Of a stretch of DNA of 9,134 nt, positions 6,309 to 9,134 are shown one piece after another. Position 1 is the stretch's first letter. Each line of letters begins with the position of its first letter. Below the pieces are notes generated by a model. The model was not told the DNA's origin, did not search any database, and worked only from the letters and a program-made list of their open reading frames with translations. Position numbers and translations under genes: made by a program. This DNA is from Gammaproteobacteria bacterium (GTDB taxonomy: Bacteria; Pseudomonadota; Gammaproteobacteria; Steroidobacterales; BM003), in contig JAPHSC010000010.1 in NCBI GenBank assembly GCA_026193125.1, positions 1 through 9,134 on the forward strand. Reading direction: 5' to 3'.

Positions 6309-7643
6309 CTAGCCGATCCGGCCTTCCATGGTAGGAATCTTCTGCTGTGTCTTCTCTGCAATCATATCTTCAAGCAGCTCTTTGCCGGCTTGTGCGAGAA
6401 ACTCGGGTGCGGCCCATTTTTCTACATCAAAGTCATTCTTGATATAGCCGTGGCTTAGCATGAATTCCTTGCCGATATTCACCAAGGCCAGGTTCTGTGC
6501 CGACAGGTTGGGAACCATATCTACCAGTCTGATGCCCTCGTAGGTATCCTCGACGTCAAGGTAGAAGGTCTGCCTGTTCAGAATAGCGGCCGCAGCGTGC
6601 TTGTGCTCATTGGACCAGCGCCCCACCTTGATCATGCCCTTCATGAATGCGACAACCAGTTCCGGGTGCTGCTCGGCCATCACATCGGTGCAGGTGATAA
6701 TGGCCGGGATATTGGCCGCCTGAAGTCTCCAGTCAGGATAGCGAGACAGATCTTCGATCGCTGCAAGTTCGCCCGTCGCTTCCTGCAAATGCTGGAAGAC
6801 CTTGCTCTGGGTATAGATCGCGTCGACCTTGCCTTCCAGCAATGCGGTTTCTGCCGGACGGAATGCGAGGTCACGCTTGTGATCACGCTTGAGCCACAAC
6901 TCGGACGGGTTTTCCATGGGGTCGAGCATCGCGGGTTTGTTGTACCAGTCATCCGGATACGGGAACTCCACGATCTTCACATCCTTGCGAGTCATGCCGT
7001 TCATCATCAGCATCGCCTCGATGGCCTGCTCTTCCTGGATACGCCACCAGTCGTTCTTCAAGGTATTCAGGCTCTTTGACAGCGCTATTCTCTTGCCCTT
7101 GAGATCGCTCATGCGGTAAAGCTTGTCCTTGGCACGCACCAGCATGCATCCGCCTTCATAGGGCACGTGGGTCAGGCCCAGCATGCGTGTCCTTCGATAG
7201 TCAGCATGGACCTGGATGGGTGGGAACAGGCCGCCAAAGCGGATCAGGTTGTCCTGGTTGTGAATATAGTGGGGATACCAGTCGGTCTCGCGTACCGAGC
7301 GCATAAATGCGAATTTGACGCCGAGCTTCTTGAACTCTTCCCGGGTCCAGCCCAGTTCCTGGTCAACGTTGCTGGCCGATATCAGCGGACAATTGGTGTA
7401 GTAGACCTCTTTCCAGTCCAGGCTGATGGTGCTGGTCATAATACCGTCGATCTCTTTGAGTACGGCCCTGCTGCTGCCTTCCGCGGCCTGGGCATTGGCC
7501 ACTCCCCCGGTAGCCGCTATCGCCGCTGCGCCGACAGCCACTGCTCCAGCGCCACGCAAAACATCGCGTCGACTCATTCCAGATCCAGAGCCTACGGTTC
7601 CGGTGGCTTGCTCTTCCCTGTTGTGATCAAGTTCCTTTGACAT
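6309..7643 (-). CDS. Tat-exported DszB-like desulfinase homologue (substrate-binding-protein fold)
   Basis: The 444-residue product has a twin-arginine signal: SRRDVLR at 24-30, a hydrophobic stretch, and a likely cut after VANA (about residue 51). The mature part has the two-lobed NMT1/SsuA-like fold of nitrate/taurine-type binding proteins. Its closest relative that I recall is DszB, the 2'-hydroxybiphenyl-2-sulfinate desulfinase. YTNCP (82-86, Cys85) matches DszB YSNCP with Cys27; His125 and Arg135 keep the exact ten-residue spacing of DszB His60 and Arg70; RFGG (135-138) is identical; WAAPEFL (410-416) and RTRMLG (151-156) also match. This suggests cleavage of sulfite from an organic sulfinate in the periplasm. 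No ABC permease or ATPase lies nearby, against a transport role. GGAG at 7653-7656 precedes ATG 7643 by nine bases; ATGs at 7706, 7661 and 7577 are less likely. The substrate is unknown, and a non-enzymatic binding protein remains possible. Confidence 0.8.
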   Translation of the reverse strand: MSKELDHNREEQATGTVGSGSGMSRRDVLRGAGAVAVGAAAIAATGGVANAQAAEGSSRAVLKEIDGIMTSTISLDWKEVYYTNCPLISASNVDQELGWTREEFKKLGVKFAFMRSVRETDWYPHYIHNQDNLIRFGGLFPPIQVHADYRRTRMLGLTHVPYEGGCMLVRAKDKLYRMSDLKGKRIALSKSLNTLKNDWWRIQEEQAIEAMLMMNGMTRKDVKIVEFPYPDDWYNKPAMLDPMENPSELWLKRDHKRDLAFRPAETALLEGKVDAIYTQSKVFQHLQEATGELAAIEDLSRYPDWRLQAANIPAIITCTDVMAEQHPELVVAFMKGMIKVGRWSNEHKHAAAAILNRQTFYLDVEDTYEGIRLVDMVPNLSAQNLALVNIGKEFMLSHGYIKNDFDVEKWAAPEFLAQAGKELLEDMIAEKTQQKIPTMEGRIG

Positions 7644-7705
7644 GGCCAGTTTCTCCAACATTTCGCCTGATTGCAGTAGCAATAAAAGTAGAAACAATGT
7701 AACCA

Positions 7706-7734
7706 TGAACAGTCCCAGCGAGATGCACTATACT
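7706..7734 (+). promoter_or_regulatory. Candidate promoter of the AraC-type regulator
   Basis: TGAACA (7706-7711; 4 of 6 to consensus), a 17-nt spacer and TATACT (7729-7734; 5 of 6) face the regulator gene. Transcription would begin near 7741. The TATACT box lies between two copies of ATGCAC, so a protein bound there would block or position RNA polymerase, as expected for self-control by an AraC-family protein. Confidence 0.5.
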
Positions 7735-7749
7735 CGTCATCGAATGCAC
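7723..7749. promoter_or_regulatory. Candidate operator: ATGCAC direct repeat, 21-bp period
   Basis: ATGCAC occurs at 7723-7728 and again at 7744-7749, start-to-start 21 bases, or two turns of the helix. That is the arrangement AraC-family dimers use on tandem half-sites (for example araI1 and araI2). TCGTCA (7734-7739) lies between them. The element sits in the divergent region between the desulfinase-like gene and the regulator and overlaps the regulator's -10 box. Binding is inferred, not shown. Confidence 0.45.
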
Positions 7750-7808
7750 ATTTTTTGCCTAAACGGATGAGTATTTCCCACAGGTCTGGGGAAGCGGTTC
7801 CAGGGAAA

Positions 7809-8855
7809 ATGAGTAGCCAGGCACATGACAGATTGAGAACCCGGGGCACGCTTCGCGCAGGCGGCGCCGTGGCTATTCTCGCCGTACTGAAAAACCTTGG
7901 GCACGACCCGGACGGGGTGCTTGCCGAGGTCGGAATCAACCCCCGACTCTTCGACGACCCGGACAATCTGATTACCTACGCTGCCCGGGGCCACCTGATA
8001 AAATATTGCGTAGCCAAAACCGGCTGCCAGCATTTCGGCCTGCTGGTTGGCAAGCAAATGGACCTGCATTCTTTCGGCCTGCTGGGCTTGCTGATGAGAA
8101 GCCTGCCCGATGTCGGATCCGCGCTACGTACCCTCGTTGACAGCCTCCATCTGCATGCCCAGGGCGCGTTGGTATCGCTGCAGATCGACAGTGAACTGGC
8201 CATAATTAGTTATGAGGTGACTGAACCGGGCGTGGAGGCCACCGACCAGACGGGGGATGGCGCCGTCGCGTTGATGATCAATATCATGCGCTCACTGTGC
8301 GGCCCGGACTTCACGCCCATCGAGGCCTCCTTCGCGCACCGTACGCCGGCAAATATCGAGCCCTTCAGGAAGTTCTTTCAGGTTCCCCTGTACTTCAACG
8401 CCGAGAAATATTCCCTGACGTTTGCGCCTGACTGGCTACAGTCTCCCCTGCCCCATGCCGATGCAGAATTTCAGAGTCTGCTGTTCAAGCAGGTCGATAG
8501 ATTGCAGGCGAGGCAACAGACCGGGTTTCCGGAACAAGTGCGGAACGTATTGCGCTCGTCGCTTGTCGCCGGCCATTGCTCGGAAGAACAGATTGCCGCG
8601 CTGTTCACGCTACGCGCCAGAACCTTGAGTCGGCGACTGGAGTCTTTCGGCACAAGTTTCCGTGAACTCGCCGAGGAATCCCGTTTCGAAATCGCCCGGC
8701 AAATGCTGGAAAATACCTCGTTACCGGTAGGCCAGATCGCAACGGCCCTGTATTACACAAGGTCCAGCAGTTTTATTCGGGCCTTCCGGCGGTGGGCTGG
8801 AACCACCCCTGCCGAGTGGCGCAAAACTCACGCCGATCACGTCACATCGAAATAG
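7809..8855 (+). CDS. AraC-family transcriptional regulator with Arabinose_bd-type N-terminal domain
   Basis: With the ATG at 7809 the protein is 348 residues, usual for this OruR-like subgroup. Residues about 10-210 form the ligand-sensing domain (start RAGGAVAILAVLKNLGHDP, and YFNAEKYSLTFAPDWLQSPLP at 195-215 as typical landmarks). Residues about 240-342 form the DNA-binding domain with two helix-turn-helix units: SEEQIAALFTLRARTLSRRL (258-277) and PVGQIATALYYTRSSSFIRA (306-325), then FRRWAGTTPAEWR. The frame extends to ATG 7767 and TTG 7755; none of the starts has a good ribosome binding site (7809 has AGGGAAA close by), and homology favours 7809. It is divergent from the desulfinase-like gene and probably controls it in response to a small molecule such as an organosulfur compound; the ligand is a guess. 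No base-composition change or damage is seen. Confidence 0.9.
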   Translation: MSSQAHDRLRTRGTLRAGGAVAILAVLKNLGHDPDGVLAEVGINPRLFDDPDNLITYAARGHLIKYCVAKTGCQHFGLLVGKQMDLHSFGLLGLLMRSLPDVGSALRTLVDSLHLHAQGALVSLQIDSELAIISYEVTEPGVEATDQTGDGAVALMINIMRSLCGPDFTPIEASFAHRTPANIEPFRKFFQVPLYFNAEKYSLTFAPDWLQSPLPHADAEFQSLLFKQVDRLQARQQTGFPEQVRNVLRSSLVAGHCSEEQIAALFTLRARTLSRRLESFGTSFRELAEESRFEIARQMLENTSLPVGQIATALYYTRSSSFIRAFRRWAGTTPAEWRKTHADHVTSK

Positions 8856-8920
8856 CGTCATGCCCTTTTTCTCAGGCAAACCGCGCCCGGCGCACATTGG
8901 TCGCGTGCGGCCCGTGTCCG

Positions 8921-8943
8921 ATGCACAGTAGTCGTCAATGCAT
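8921..8943. promoter_or_regulatory. Second candidate operator with the same ATGCAC-N5-TCGTCA pattern
   Basis: ATGCAC (8921-8926) is followed after five bases by TCGTCA (8932-8937), the same order and spacing as at 7723-7739; 14 of 17 positions agree. ATGCAT follows at 8938-8943. A weaker relative (ATGCAGTAGCG) begins at 8990. The site lies about 185 bases before the start codon at 9125, so the AraC-type regulator may also control that gene. Confidence 0.4.
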
Positions 8944-8961
8944 ACACAATTATAGTCAAAG

Positions 8962-8987
8962 GGTCCTTGCTTGTCGGCAAGCTGACC
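8962..8987. terminator. Hairpin downstream of the regulator gene
   Basis: GGTC (8962-8965) and CTTGC (8966-8970) pair with GCAAG (8977-8981) and GACC (8984-8987): nine base pairs with a six-base loop and a two-base bulge. It starts 107 bases after the regulator's stop codon and lacks a T-run, so it is at best a weak or protein-assisted terminator. A competing GCTTG/CAAGC pairing (8969-8982) is also possible. Confidence 0.3.
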
Positions 8988-9007
8988 GCATGCAGTAGCG
9001 ATCCATG

Positions 9008-9037
9008 CTGACTCCCCATCTTTTGCTGTACTACAAT
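9008..9037 (+). promoter_or_regulatory. Candidate promoter for the gene at the right edge
   Basis: CTGACT (9008-9013; 4 of 6 to the -35 consensus), an 18-nt spacer and TACAAT (9032-9037; 5 of 6 to the -10 consensus) point toward the start codon at 9125. The leader would be about 80 nt. The operator-like repeats at 8921-9008 lie just upstream, where an AraC-type activator would be expected to bind. Confidence 0.4.
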
Positions 9038-9124
9038 ATGCGTCGCGCTGGCGTGAGATCTTGAAAAAATGTCCACGTCAGCACCGCGCAAGGACTGACA
9101 CAAAACCAAAGGATGACATTCCCC

Positions 9125-9134
9125 ATGAATTCAC
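9125..9134 (+). CDS. Probable start of a gene cut by the window edge
   Basis: An ATG at 9125 is followed by only two full codons (Asn, Ser) before the sequence ends. It is preceded by AAAGGA (9108-9113) at a spacing of 11 bases and by a plausible promoter at 9008-9037. The product cannot be identified. From its position it may belong to the same regulon as the AraC-type regulator and the desulfinase-like gene. Confidence 0.4.

Noticed and set aside
5859..6458. 199-codon plus-strand frame crossing the patatin gene start and the intergenic region
   Set aside because: It runs antisense over two real genes and the patatin promoter, has no good ribosome binding site and no family resemblance.
6309..7643. 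ABC-transporter substrate-binding protein for nitrate, sulfonate or taurine
   Set aside because: The fold fits, but no permease or ATPase gene is adjacent, the signal is of Tat type, and the DszB Cys, His and Arg positions and the WAAPEFL motif are kept. I keep binding protein as the fallback.
7577..7706. Alternative starts of the desulfinase-like gene at 7706, 7661 and 7577
   Set aside because: The 7706 start adds a leucine run before the twin-arginine motif. The 7661 and 7577 starts have weak or no ribosome binding sites. The 7643 start has GGAG nine bases upstream and a normal Tat n-region.

Overview
The window comes from the chromosome of a Gram-negative, probably gammaproteobacterial, organism. 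Evidence for this is a lipoprotein with a SlyB-like N-terminus, a type Vd (PlpD-like) outer-membrane patatin, a Tat-exported protein, an AraC regulator with the Arabinose_bd-type N-terminal domain, and a moderately GC-rich coding style throughout. A marine gammaproteobacterium is my guess; the sequence does not prove it. No rRNA, tRNA, insertion sequence, phage gene or CRISPR array was seen.

Layout. At the left edge is the first 42 codons of a lipoprotein on the minus strand (1-127). A long intergenic region (128-556) separates it from a divergent gene for an EF-G-like translational GTPase of the EF-G-2/FusA2 type (557-2611). Downstream, after a stretch with two hairpins, lies a SAM hydroxide adenosyltransferase (DUF62 family; 2741-3565). 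A convergent minus-strand gene (3773-6049) encodes a secreted patatin phospholipase joined to a POTRA-like region and a BamA-like barrel; it has its own promoter with a perfect TATAAT. Another minus-strand gene (6309-7643) would normally be annotated as an ABC-transporter substrate-binding protein. I read it as a Tat-exported homologue of the desulfinase DszB, because the Cys, His and Arg active-site positions, the RFGG motif and the C-terminal WAAPEFL motif are all present. An AraC-family regulator (7809-8855) is transcribed divergently from it. At the right edge a start codon at 9125 probably opens another gene.

How the parts work together. The left half looks like housekeeping or stress functions: envelope lipoprotein, ribosome-associated GTPase and SAM turnover. 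The right half looks like a small regulated catabolic module: the AraC-type regulator, the exported desulfinase-like enzyme, and perhaps the gene starting at 9125. The sequence pattern ATGCAC-N5-TCGTCA occurs both in the divergent promoter region (7723-7739) and again at 8921-8937, upstream of the gene at the right edge. This suggests that one regulator controls both sides. The DszB-like protein and this shared operator-like motif are the most interesting items in the window.
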